Below are positions 18,008 through 25,765 of a DNA stretch of 64,000 bases, piece by piece (positions within the stretch are counted from its first letter, which is position 1; each line of letters begins with the position of its first letter). The notes under the pieces are model-generated. The model saw only the letters and a program-made list of their open reading frames with translations. It searched no databases and was not told the DNA's origin. A program made the translations under genes and the position numbers. The DNA is from Actinomadura rupiterrae (GTDB lineage: Bacteria; Actinomycetota; Actinomycetes; Streptosporangiales; Streptosporangiaceae), in the NCBI RefSeq assembly GCF_024172125.1, contig NZ_JAMZEA010000004.1, positions 186,001 to 250,000 of the forward strand, in the 5' to 3' direction.

Positions 18008-18294
18008 TCCCGCGCCGCCGCGTGCCGGCACAGCCATTCGAGGACCTCCCTGATCACACCGAGTTGCGCCCGTTCAAGTTCCTCACCCTCAGCCCCGTCA
18101 ACGCGCACGAACCGAGGCTCGACGGTGAGGGGGCCCGCGGGGCGGGGACGCCTGGGCGGCTGCCCCTCCGCAGTTGCCGCATCGTCTCTGGACCTGCGAC
18201 GGTACGGGGCTGAACGATGTTCGGCAGGTCCCTGGGAGGGGGTTTGTGGCCTGGTGGCAGGTTCGCGGCAGGATTCCTGTGCCGGTTCAGCCAT
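18004..18294 (-). CDS. Small ORF between methyltransferase and recombinase
   Basis: The product has 96 residues; ATG 18294 lies inside the end of the methyltransferase gene (8-base overlap) and its TGA overlaps the recombinase start. The first 55 residues are Pro/Arg-rich and disordered-looking; the end (E-L-E-R-A-Q-L-G-V-I-R-E-V-L-E-W-L-C-R-H) should form an amphipathic helix. No family was recognised. The overlap at both ends argues that it is a real gene. It could be a recombination directionality factor by position, but nothing in the sequence proves this. Confidence 0.6.
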   Translation of the reverse strand: MAEPAQESCREPATRPQTPSQGPAEHRSAPYRRRSRDDAATAEGQPPRRPRPAGPLTVEPRFVRVDGAEGEELERAQLGVIREVLEWLCRHAAARE

Positions 18295-19243
18295 CCCGGC
18301 CGTCCCGGGGCAGGTCGCGGCCGTTCACGGCATTCAGGCGGCAGGCGATCAGCGCGCAGCGGCAGGCACTGAGTTCGCTGCCGACGAACCGGAGTCCGAG
18401 TCGCCGTGCGGCGATACCGACGTTGCCGGTGGCGGCGAACGGATCCAGGACCTTGCCGCCGGGGCGGCAAGCAGCTTGGACGCAGCGGAAAGCGAGACTG
18501 GTCGAGATGCCGGGCGGGCGCCTGTTTCCGGAAGACGGAAGAGGAGCCGTGCAGGCGTTTCCACCGATCGTGCCGTTCCCTTTCGCATGTTGCCGACAGC
18601 ACGTAGGCGACATCTCGAGCTCTGGCCGCGGGTCGTGGCAGCGTGGTGGGCGTGAACCGGCAGGCGGGCGCCAGATTCCGCAAAGCTTCCCCGGGCGCCG
18701 GACATGGCATGGAGAGGAGCACGGGCATCGCGGGCTCTGGGGCCAATCGGATGGCGCGAACCAATGGTCGCGCTGCTTGGCCAGCAGGAACAGTGTCCGG
18801 TGACGCTCGGGAAATCGGCCGACGGTGTTCGGCGGGGCCAGGGCGGGAGAAATGACGGCCGCGTCGCGGACGATCCAGCCGTCCTCTCGCAGAGCCGTGA
18901 CGGCTCGCCAAGGCAGACAGAGCAAACCGCCGGGCATCTGGTCGGCGCCGTCGCCGGTCGCGGCATCACAAGCCGTACGGTGGTCGTCAAGGCTGATCCA
19001 GCAGGTGCCGTCGGCTGCCAGGATGCGGTAGATCTCGGCGAACACCTGCCGCAGCGTGTGGAGGTAGGCGGCCGGGGTTTCCGCGTCGCCGAAGTGCCCT
19101 TCCAGGTGCTTGCCGCCGGAACGGTAGGCGGGGACGGCGGTGACGACGCAGTCGGCGCTGCCGTCCGGAAGGCGCGGCAGGATCTGCCGTACGTCTCCGT
19201 GGTGAAGGCGACTGGTCCGGTCGCTCCAATACGCGGGGCTCAA
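18287..19243 (-). CDS. DNA N4/N6-type methyltransferase with altered motif IV
   Basis: TTG 19243 (TTGA overlap with the C5-methyltransferase stop; cggaggg just upstream) gives 318 residues. The order of motifs is that of beta-class DNA methyltransferases: motif IV region D-C-V-V-T-A-V-P-A-Y at about residues 30-40, then motif I D-P-F-A-A-T-G-N-V-G-I-A near the C-terminus, followed by R-R-L-G-L-R-F-V-G-S-E-L. Family members have T/D-S/P-P-P-Y/W at motif IV, which holds the flipped base; here the first Pro is Val and the second is followed by Ala. It may be inactive or unusual. AdoMet binding seems intact. It sits in an operon with two other base-modification genes. Confidence 0.82.
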   Translation of the reverse strand: MSPAYWSDRTSRLHHGDVRQILPRLPDGSADCVVTAVPAYRSGGKHLEGHFGDAETPAAYLHTLRQVFAEIYRILAADGTCWISLDDHRTACDAATGDGADQMPGGLLCLPWRAVTALREDGWIVRDAAVISPALAPPNTVGRFPERHRTLFLLAKQRDHWFAPSDWPQSPRCPCSSPCHVRRPGKLCGIWRPPAGSRPPRCHDPRPELEMSPTCCRQHAKGNGTIGGNACTAPLPSSGNRRPPGISTSLAFRCVQAACRPGGKVLDPFAATGNVGIAARRLGLRFVGSELSACRCALIACRLNAVNGRDLPRDGRDG

Positions 19244-20316
19244 TGCCTGCCCTCCGTGTTCAGGGCCGTGTCGAGCAGGAGGAAGGCAGCGGCAGCCTGT
19301 TGGGGAACGACGCCGTTGCCCAGGATCCGCATTTGCGCGCCGCGGGGTAGCGGCAGGTCTGTGACGTGGCCGTCGGGCAGGCCCATCATCCATTCGACGA
19401 AGCGGGCGTTCAGGCGGGGGCGCCCGTTGCGTCCCGGCTCGGTGGGGCAGGGGGCCGGGCGTCCGAGGAGGTTCTCCCAGCTTCGGACGGCGGATTCGTA
19501 GTCGCACCAATCCGGAGCGCCGCCGCGGGCGGCATCAAGCCCCCTTTGGAGCGGAGGCTGTTCGGGCTTCAGTGCGTCCCGTCGGCCGCCCTGGGCGTCG
19601 GCAGCAACCGGACGGCGATGCTGAGCGGCATTGCCCGGTTCGGCCGCTGCCTGCGAGCGCGGGCCAGCCAGGATTCCAGGCGCTCGGTGTCGTTGGCGTT
19701 GCACGCCGCCGGGGTCGGCAACAGCCGGAAGCTGGCCACGCCGGCCAGGTGGAACTGCTGTCCGCAAGCCCTGCGCAGGGCCGGGTTCTGGAGTCCGTGG
19801 GCCTGGGCTATCGGGGTGGGCGGCGAGGATGAAGATCCGGTCGCGTTGATGGGGTGCCCCGACGTCGGACGCTCGTAGGCACATCCATGCCGTGTCGTAC
19901 CCGAGCGCGGCCAGGTCCCCGAGAACCGTGTCGAGGCCCCGTGACCGCAGCGCCGCGACGTTCTCCAGGAAGACGTACCGGGGTCGTAGCAGGCGAACGG
20001 CGTCGGCGATGATGATCCAGAGCCCACTTCTGGTGTCCTTCCTGATCCCGGCTCCGCGTCCGGCGAAGCTGATGTCCTGGCAGGGGAACCCGGCGGTGAC
20101 CAGGTCGACTGAAGGCACCGTGGCCCAGTCGACGTCGATGAGGTCACCGAGGTTGGGGACGTCCGGCCATCGCGTGGCCAGTAGCGTGCCCACATGGCGA
20201 TCGTTGTCGGCGCACCAGACCAGTTCGGCGCCCGCCACGACAGCATGGACGGCCAGGTCGAGACCGCCGTAACCGGTGCACAGCGACCCCACGCGCAGGT
20301 AGCCGGTCTGGCTCAT
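19240..20316 (-). CDS. DNA (cytosine-5) methyltransferase with a frame-shifted internal segment
   Basis: The 358-residue frame shows C5-methyltransferase motifs: I (S-L-C-T-G-Y-G-G-L-D-L-A), IV with the catalytic Cys (A-G-F-P-C-Q-D-I-S, Cys about 80), VI (L-E-N-V), VIII (H-Q-R-D-R-I-F-I-L) and the C-terminal F-V-E-W-M-M-G-L-P-D-G and L-G-N-G-V-V-P-Q-Q. Between about 19,520 and 19,816 the expected family sequence is instead found in another minus frame (two L-L-P-T-P motifs), which implies one extra base near the gggg run at 19,813-19,816 and a compensating loss near 19,520. The affected part lies where the target-recognition domain is expected. The start ATG overlaps the upstream stop. No cognate restriction gene is present. 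Confidence 0.85.
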   Translation of the reverse strand: MSQTGYLRVGSLCTGYGGLDLAVHAVVAGAELVWCADNDRHVGTLLATRWPDVPNLGDLIDVDWATVPSVDLVTAGFPCQDISFAGRGAGIRKDTRSGLWIIIADAVRLLRPRYVFLENVAALRSRGLDTVLGDLAALGYDTAWMCLRASDVGAPHQRDRIFILAAHPDSPGPRTPEPGPAQGLRTAVPPGRRGQLPAVADPGGVQRQRHRAPGILAGPRSQAAAEPGNAAQHRRPVAADAQGGRRDALKPEQPPLQRGLDAARGGAPDWCDYESAVRSWENLLGRPAPCPTEPGRNGRPRLNARFVEWMMGLPDGHVTDLPLPRGAQMRILGNGVVPQQAAAAFLLLDTALNTEGRH

Positions 20317-21086
20317 GCCGGCCTCCGGTCCCGGTTGCCGGTATCGGCGTCGGGGAGGTCGCGAAGGACGGCGGCGTGCCAGGCGAGGGCATAGGCGCGG
20401 CAGTTGGCTTCGCTGCTATGGGTGGGAGTGCAGCCGGGCAGGTAGCGGCCGCGCAGGCTCCAGGCCATCGAGTCGGCCGAGTCGAGCAGGTGGGCGACGG
20501 CCGTCAGGGCGCGGGTCTTGACACCGAAGGCATGCAGGTGCAGGCCGCGGGCGCGCAGCGGGGCCAGCACGTTGTGGATCTCGGCGAGGCCGGTGCGGCG
20601 GCACAGGGTGCCGACGCCGACGATCGGCAGGGAAGCCAGGGCGATTCCCGCGTGCTCGAAGGCGTCGGCGGCGCGCTGGTAGTCCTCTGGGACGGCCCCC
20701 TGCAGTACGGGCATGAACGGCAGATCCGCGGCCAGATCGCGCAGTTGAAGGTAGTTGTCCAAGGTGCGGCGCTGGTGTGCGGCGACGGTCAGGCCGATGC
20801 GGGCCAGCACGCGCGGCTCACACATCCAGTCCTGCTGGGCTGCCCAGGCGAGATTTCCGATCTCGCTGGTGTAACGGGCGACTGCAGTGACGTAGCCGCG
20901 AGGGCGGGTCTGCCATGTGCCGAACAGGGACAGTTCGGTGTAGCCGCCCGAATCCAACGCCCAGGTGGCGGCGGCGCGCGGCAGGCGCTTGTACTGGCCG
21001 AGCCGACGATGCGAGGCCATCAGCGGGACGGTGGCGGTGGACAACCAGGAGGGTTGATGGGTACCGAGGTAGAACCGCACGCTCAC
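20313..21086 (-). CDS. DpdA-like deazapurine DNA-modification protein (TGT-like fold)
   Basis: The 257-residue protein matches the family described as deazapurine DNA modification protein DpdA (DUF7221-like, related to queuine tRNA-guanine transglycosylase). Landmarks are F-Y-L-G-T-H-Q-P-S-W-L at the start, A-L-D-S-G-G-Y-T-E-L at about 43-52 (DSGG is the TGT catalytic/substrate signature), Q-D-W-M-C-E-P, V-L-Q-G, G-V-G-T-L-C-R-R and L-H-A-F-G-V-K-T with A-D-S-M-A-W-S. Known relatives exchange guanine in DNA for a 7-deazaguanine precursor. The end has P-G-C then S-E-A-N-C, where relatives usually show a closer Cys cluster. Genes for preQ0 synthesis are absent, so a host supply is presumed. Confidence 0.78.
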   Translation of the reverse strand: MSVRFYLGTHQPSWLSTATVPLMASHRRLGQYKRLPRAAATWALDSGGYTELSLFGTWQTRPRGYVTAVARYTSEIGNLAWAAQQDWMCEPRVLARIGLTVAAHQRRTLDNYLQLRDLAADLPFMPVLQGAVPEDYQRAADAFEHAGIALASLPIVGVGTLCRRTGLAEIHNVLAPLRARGLHLHAFGVKTRALTAVAHLLDSADSMAWSLRGRYLPGCTPTHSSEANCRAYALAWHAAVLRDLPDADTGNRDRRPA

Positions 21087-21685
21087 CTCGCCTGGCCAGG
21101 CAGCCCGGGCCGGTCGAGGCGGCGGGAGCGCAGGTAGCCCTGGCAGTCACCCAGAGCCCAGCCGAGCTCCAGCAGTGGGAAGGTGTGCCGCAGGAAAGGG
21201 ACTCGTGAGCCGACGGCCAGGTGGATGGTGTCCAGGCTGGCGGGCAGGGCGAGGTCGGCGACCACGTCCGCGGGGACATGCCGGGGTTCGGGGAAGCCCA
21301 GGATCTCGCGGATCCTGGCGTGCAGGGCCTTCTCGGCGGACCCGGTGGTCTCCACCCGCAGGATCGGGATACCCGCGCCGATGGCGTGCTGCTGGACCAG
21401 CGCCAAGTGCGCGAGCATCTGCGGGCGGGTGGCGGGCCGGTCCGGGTACAGGGCCAGGTCGAACTTGGGGATGTCGCCGTCGACTGCGAGCATCAACAGC
21501 GCTGAGGCCTGCGGGGTGGTGTCCAGGGCCAGGACCCGAAGGACCGGCTCGCGCAGCGGGGTGGAGCGGGCGTGGATCTTGGCCGGGGTCGGGTAGAAGA
21601 CGAGCCCGTCGCCGTCCGCGGGCACGTTCCCCGGCCTCTGCTCGTCATCGCGGATGGTGAGCTCGGTGTCGCGCATGGTGCTCAT
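21083..21685 (-). CDS. PAPS-reductase-like protein lacking the PP-loop
   Basis: The product has 200 residues from ATG 21685 (21736 would be an earlier start, without better support). It aligns by eye with phosphoadenosine-phosphosulfate-reductase-like nucleotide alpha-hydrolases: a first strand L-A-L-D then A-S-A-L-L-M-L-A-V-D-G-D-I-P-K-F-D-L-A-L-Y, and C-terminal I-R-E-I-L-G-F-P-E-P-R and F-L-R-H-T-F-P-L-L-E-L-G-W. The signature SxGxxS of the PP-loop is replaced by D-T-T-P-Q-A-S, and the central part with C-T-R-E-Y-K-type residues is missing. It is therefore probably not an active ATP pyrophosphatase. As the first gene of the operon it could serve as a subunit or regulator of the modification enzymes. 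Confidence 0.7.
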   Translation of the reverse strand: MSTMRDTELTIRDDEQRPGNVPADGDGLVFYPTPAKIHARSTPLREPVLRVLALDTTPQASALLMLAVDGDIPKFDLALYPDRPATRPQMLAHLALVQQHAIGAGIPILRVETTGSAEKALHARIREILGFPEPRHVPADVVADLALPASLDTIHLAVGSRVPFLRHTFPLLELGWALGDCQGYLRSRRLDRPGLPGQAR

Positions 21686-21704
21686 GGCGTCACGGCACCA
21701 AGCT

Positions 21705-21871
21705 GTTCTGGCAGAACTCTGGCACCAGAGCACCACCGCTCATGCCATGCCGCTCATCCGCCTCTGGAGTGCGGAACTCCCAGCGCACGGCTCTGGCGGA
21801 ACTCTGGCAGCCGTACCGGCCCGCGGATATGGGCGGCGGCGCCGGGGGCGCTGCCAGAGGTCCGCCAGAGC
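21705..21871. promoter_or_regulatory. Divergent promoter region with three 20-bp operator-like repeats
   Basis: Three near-identical 20-mers lie between the modification/integrase operon and the conjugation operon: GTTCTGGCAGAACTCTGGCA (21705-21724), GCTCTGGCGGAACTCTGGCA (21790-21809) and, inverted, GCTCTGGCGGACCTCTGGCA (21852-21871). Each contains the half-site TCTGGC twice, 11 bases apart, so a dimer could bind on one face. The third copy is 50 bases before the start of the plus-strand operon, and the first is 19 bases before the minus-strand start. Such an arrangement would let one regulator control both excision/modification and transfer. The protein is unknown; the sigma-like gene at 21922 is one candidate. 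Confidence 0.7.
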
Positions 21872-21921
21872 CGCTCTCTAGACCGGTCCCCGAGACGTGT
21901 CCCCGTCCTCGGGAGCAACAG

Positions 21922-23262
21922 ATGGGCTCTACCCCTCCGAATCTCGCCGGCGGCGGCTCTCCACTGGACGTCGCCGAGGCCGCCTTCCGCCTCCTGGCCG
22001 AAGTCACCGACTGCCTGTCAGCTGGCGCGTGCCTTCCTGGCCTGGAGGCGGACGGGTCGTCGCTGCTGGAGGTGCGTGAGCTGCTGTGCAGCCCGGCCAC
22101 GGACAATGCGACGCGGGATCTGGTGTGGCGGGAGCTGGTGTTGCGGGCCCGCCGGGACGGGGCTGTCTGGACGATGGTCGCGGTCGGGATGTCGCTTCCC
22201 GCGCTCCGGTCGATCGCGGGGAGGCTGACGCGGGGTTACGCGGCCGGGGATCCTGCCGACATTGACGCGGAGGTGCTGGCCGGGTTCCTCACCGCGTTGC
22301 CGACGGTGGATGTGGACCGGCCGAACGTGCGGCCCCGGCTGTGTGAGGCGGCGCGAAGGGCCGGAATGCGCGCCCGGCAACTCGCCGAGGCGTCCGCCTG
22401 CCGCCGGTTGCCGTTGAACACCTCGCAGATGCCGCGGGTGCCGTGGTCGCATCCGGATTTCGTGCTGGCCGACGCGGTCGCCCAAGGGGTGGTGTCAGAC
22501 CTGGACGCCGAGCTGATCGGCCGTACCCGGCTGGAGCGCCGGACGCTGGCCGAGGTCGCGGCGGAGTTGGGGCTGAGCACCGAGGCGGCTAAGAAGCGGC
22601 GGCAACGCGCCGAGCCGGTGCTGTGCTCGGCGATCCGGTCCGGGCAGGTCCGTGCCGGGTTGTCCCCGACGATCGCCTGGCGGTCCCCTGGAACGGGTGA
22701 GGGCGCTTGCGTCCTCGCCCGTCCGGCCGCGAACGGTCGGCGAACACGGACGCGCGACGGTACGGACCGCGCGAGGTCCGCTGCACCAGGCCGTCCTCTC
22801 CCGCGAAGCGGAGCCTCGACGCCCGTGCGACGCTCCACACCGGGTGACCGTTCCTTCCAGGACAGGCCGGGGCCGCGTCGTCCCGTACCCGCCCGGCACT
22901 CGAGGCGGCGAAGGATCGCCCTGCGGGCCGTCCTGGTGCTGGCGTGCGTCGCGATCGTGGTGCTGTCGGCCACGCTGGCAGCGCACGCACAGGTCCTGTC
23001 CGGTCCGCCGTCGAACCAGCAGGATCCCAAAGAACGGCTGGGCCAGATCATCGACAACCTGCGGACGTGGCTGGTCGGGTTCCTGGTGGGGCTAGCGACG
23101 TTGATGGCGACGTTCGGCGGCCTGCGTTACCTGCTGGCCGGGGGTGATCCCGGCGAGGTCGCCAAGGCGAAGAACTCCCTGCGCAGCGCGGCCATCGGCT
23201 ACGGCATCGCGGCGCTGGCCCCGATCCTGGTCGACGCGCTCAAGAAGATCGTCGGGGCGTGA
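21922..23262 (+). CDS. Fusion of a sigma-like HTH protein and a VirB2/TrbC-like pilin
   Basis: ATG 21922 after gggag gives 446 residues without an internal stop. Residues 1-240 look like a sigma-factor-like protein with a region-4-type helix-turn-helix (L-A-E-V-A-A-E-L-G-L-S-T-E-A-A-K-K-R-R) at about 208-230. A Pro/Arg/Ser-rich linker follows (about 240-325). Residues 326-446 look like a VirB2/TrbC-family pilin: a signal-peptide-like helix ending A-A-H-A-Q, then two membrane helices with F-G-G-L-R-Y-L-L-A-G-G-D-P and A-A-I-G-Y-G-I-A-A-L-A-P-I-L-V-D. These parts are normally separate proteins. It may be cleaved, or an internal start could make the pilin alone. It is the first gene of the transfer operon. 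Confidence 0.75.
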   Translation: MGSTPPNLAGGGSPLDVAEAAFRLLAEVTDCLSAGACLPGLEADGSSLLEVRELLCSPATDNATRDLVWRELVLRARRDGAVWTMVAVGMSLPALRSIAGRLTRGYAAGDPADIDAEVLAGFLTALPTVDVDRPNVRPRLCEAARRAGMRARQLAEASACRRLPLNTSQMPRVPWSHPDFVLADAVAQGVVSDLDAELIGRTRLERRTLAEVAAELGLSTEAAKKRRQRAEPVLCSAIRSGQVRAGLSPTIAWRSPGTGEGACVLARPAANGRRTRTRDGTDRARSAAPGRPLPRSGASTPVRRSTPGDRSFQDRPGPRRPVPARHSRRRRIALRAVLVLACVAIVVLSATLAAHAQVLSGPPSNQQDPKERLGQIIDNLRTWLVGFLVGLATLMATFGGLRYLLAGGDPGEVAKAKNSLRSAAIGYGIAALAPILVDALKKIVGA

Positions 23263-24812
23263 CCATGACCACGACGCATCGCCCCCGCTCCCGCTGGCCT
23301 CTGTCCCGGAGACCCCGGTCGCTCTGGACTCTTTCGCACCGGTCCCTTCTGCGGCTCATGGGACCTCTGGCTCTCTCGGCGGTCCTCGGACTGACGGTCG
23401 TCCCGCATCTCCATCCCAAGCCACATTCCGAGCCCGTGTCGTCGTACGAGCCGCCCATCCCCTCACCTGCGCCCGGTGGAGCGCCGGAGCCACCGCCGAA
23501 CCGTCCGGACAGTCCCTCCCCGCGCCCGGCACCCGGACCGGCTCCGACGCCTCCGGGAGGCCGGCCCTCCTCGCCCGGCGGCGCCTCCGATGGAGACACA
23601 CCATCGCCGGACGACAAGAAGTGCGACCCGCTCGACTACCCCTGCAAGATCCAGAACACGATCGATGACTGGTTCGTCTCATTCGCCCGGTCGGCGGTCA
23701 AGACCGTGTTCGACGGGATGGGCGACCACCTGATCCACACGCCGCGGGTGGACCGGATCCCCCGGGCGCGGCAGGCCTGGCAGCAGGCGTTCTGGATCGC
23801 CGACTCGTGCTTCGTGCTGCTGGTCATCGCGGGCGGGCTGCTACTGATGGGTCACGAGACCGTGCAGACGTCCTACTCGGTCAAGGACGTCGCGCCGCGG
23901 CTGGTAGTGGCGTTCGTGACCGCGAACTTCAGCAGCGAGATCATTGGCGGGAGTGTCGGATTCGCCAACGCGCTGGCGGCGGCGATCATCGGGCCGGGCG
24001 CCGACCCGGACGTGGCGGTGAAGGTGCTGGGCGACCGCCTGAGTCATCACATCCGCTCGGGGTCGATCTTCCTGGTGATCCTGGTGCTGGTCGCGGCCTT
24101 CCTGGGCTGCATCCTGGTCGTCACCTACGCCGTACGCGTCATGATCCTGCTGGTGCTGCTGGTCGGCGGACCGCTCGCGCTGGCCTGCCAAGCACTCCCC
24201 CAGACCGAGATGGTCGCGCGGATCTGGTGGCGTGTCCTGGTCGCCGTCCTGCTGATCCAGGTCGTGCAGTCGCTGGTCTTCCTCATCGCGCTCCAGGTCC
24301 TGTTCACTCCGGACGGCTCGCGGGCCTTCAGCGACAAGGGCCAGCTGTGGGACATGGTCCTGGTGATCTGCCTGCTGTACGTGCTGGTCCGCGTCCCGGT
24401 CTGGGTGTGGCACATCGTCGTGCAGGGCGCGGCCCCGCGCAGCCCGGCTGCCCGTTCCGGCACCTACATGTACGTCCTGTACCGGCTGCACCGCACGCAG
24501 CGGACCGCGCGCGGCGCCCGGCGTGCAGCTCGCGGCCGGGGTCGACCGGCCGGCGGGCGCGGCACCGGCGCGGGCGGCGACGGCAGGCAGCCGCGCCCGG
24601 TCCCCTACACCGCGCGGCCTCACGGATACCAGGGTCATCCGATACCGCATCAACCGCGGCCACGACCCGCGGGGCAGCCTGGCCCCCCACGACAACCACG
24701 CCCCTCCGGCCAGCCGCGGCCAACCATCCCGCCGCAGTCCCAGCCACCTTCTACGCCACCGCCGACCAGAGCCAGCATGCGGACGCAACCGGACCCGCGG
24801 AAGAGATCGTGA
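23259..24812 (+). CDS. VirB6/TrbL-like type IV secretion membrane protein
   Basis: The gene opens with GTG 23259 (GTGA overlap with the pilin fusion) or ATG 23265 and gives 517 residues. After one hydrophobic segment (34-48) there is a Pro-rich periplasm-like stretch (60-115), then five or more membrane helices between about 180 and 400 with W-I-A-D-S-C-F-V-L-L-V-I-A-G-G and L-L-V-L-L-V-G-G-P-L-A-L-A. This layout is that of the conjugative channel component VirB6/TrbL in Gram-positive elements. The C-terminal 100 residues are basic, Gly/Pro/Arg-rich and probably cytoplasmic. It sits directly before PrgI and VirB4, the usual order. Confidence 0.82.
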   Translation: MTMTTTHRPRSRWPLSRRPRSLWTLSHRSLLRLMGPLALSAVLGLTVVPHLHPKPHSEPVSSYEPPIPSPAPGGAPEPPPNRPDSPSPRPAPGPAPTPPGGRPSSPGGASDGDTPSPDDKKCDPLDYPCKIQNTIDDWFVSFARSAVKTVFDGMGDHLIHTPRVDRIPRARQAWQQAFWIADSCFVLLVIAGGLLLMGHETVQTSYSVKDVAPRLVVAFVTANFSSEIIGGSVGFANALAAAIIGPGADPDVAVKVLGDRLSHHIRSGSIFLVILVLVAAFLGCILVVTYAVRVMILLVLLVGGPLALACQALPQTEMVARIWWRVLVAVLLIQVVQSLVFLIALQVLFTPDGSRAFSDKGQLWDMVLVICLLYVLVRVPVWVWHIVVQGAAPRSPAARSGTYMYVLYRLHRTQRTARGARRAARGRGRPAGGRGTGAGGDGRQPRPVPYTARPHGYQGHPIPHQPRPRPAGQPGPPRQPRPSGQPRPTIPPQSQPPSTPPPTRASMRTQPDPRKRS

Positions 24813-25765
24813 TGCGCGACGACACCCGCGTGCTGATTCCCGCCGACCTGGAACGCGAAGATCGCCTGCTCTGGGGACTGAGCGCACGCCAGTTGGCGAT
24901 CCTTGCCGTCGCCGCGGTCGTGGCCTGGCTGCTGTACGGCCTCGCCGCCCGGCTCGCTCCTGAGGCGGTCGCGCTCGCGGTCGCCGCTCCCCCGCTGGCC
25001 GCCGGGTCGGCGCTGGCGTTGTTCCGCCGCGACGGGGTGGGCCTCGACCGGCTTCTGCTCGCGGCGTGGCGGCAGAACCGCACCACGCGGCGCCAGGTAT
25101 ACGCGCCCGAAGGCGTCCCGGCGCCGTGCGCCCTCGGGCCGGACACCGACCAGCCACCACCCGGCGTGCTGAACTTGCCGGTCCGTTCGGTCCGCGGAGA
25201 CGGCGTGCTCGACCTGGGCGCCGACGGGGTCGCGGTCATCGTGGACTGCTCGACCATCAGCTTCGCGCTGCGCACCGACGAGGAGCAGATGGCGCTGGTC
25301 GCGGCGTTCGGGCGCTGGCTGAACTCCCTCACCCACCCTGTCCAGGTCGTCGTCGTGGCCGAGCGCATCAACCTGCGCCCGGCGATCGAGCGGCTGCGCG
25401 CCGACGCGCCCGGCCTGGCGCACGCCGCGCTGGAGCGGGCAGCGCTGGAACACGCGGCGTTCCTGGCGCGGCTGGGTTCCTCCCGTGACCTGCTGCGCCG
25501 CCGGGTCCTGCTGGTGCTGCGCGAACCTTTCGAAAGCGGCGGCCACGACGTCGCGGGCGCCGCCGGGCGGGTGCTACGCCGCGCCGAGGACGCCTGCCAT
25601 GCCCTGGCCGGCGCGCAGGTCATCACCCGCATCCTGGACGCCTCGCAGACCACCGCCGTGCTGGCGGCGTGCCTGGACCCCGACATGCCGCCTGGCCTGA
25701 CAGATCTCGCCGCGCCCGGCGATCCCGTCACCGGCTCTCGCCGTTTCGAGGAGGACCAGCTGTGA
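24812..25765 (+). CDS. PrgI family protein (type IV secretion)
   Basis: ATG 24812 overlaps the preceding stop (TGATG) and gives 317 residues. The start T-R-V-L-I-P-A-D-L-E-R-E-D and L-L-W-G-L-S-A-R-Q-L-A-I-L are characteristic of PrgI proteins, followed by two membrane helices (about 26-70). The rest is soluble and alpha/beta-like with V-L-N-L-P-V-R and F-A-L-R-T-D-E-E-Q. PrgI is a VirB3-like partner of the VirB4 ATPase in Gram-positive conjugation machines. Its soluble domain is longer than in short PrgI proteins (about 120 residues), as in actinobacterial SCO6880-type proteins. Confidence 0.85.
   Translation: MRDDTRVLIPADLEREDRLLWGLSARQLAILAVAAVVAWLLYGLAARLAPEAVALAVAAPPLAAGSALALFRRDGVGLDRLLLAAWRQNRTTRRQVYAPEGVPAPCALGPDTDQPPPGVLNLPVRSVRGDGVLDLGADGVAVIVDCSTISFALRTDEEQMALVAAFGRWLNSLTHPVQVVVVAERINLRPAIERLRADAPGLAHAALERAALEHAAFLARLGSSRDLLRRRVLLVLREPFESGGHDVAGAAGRVLRRAEDACHALAGAQVITRILDASQTTAVLAACLDPDMPPGLTDLAAPGDPVTGSRRFEEDQL

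Noticed and set aside
23807..24811. Upstream part of the open frame leading into PrgI
   Set aside because: It lies within the VirB6-like gene in another frame; PrgI starts at 24812.
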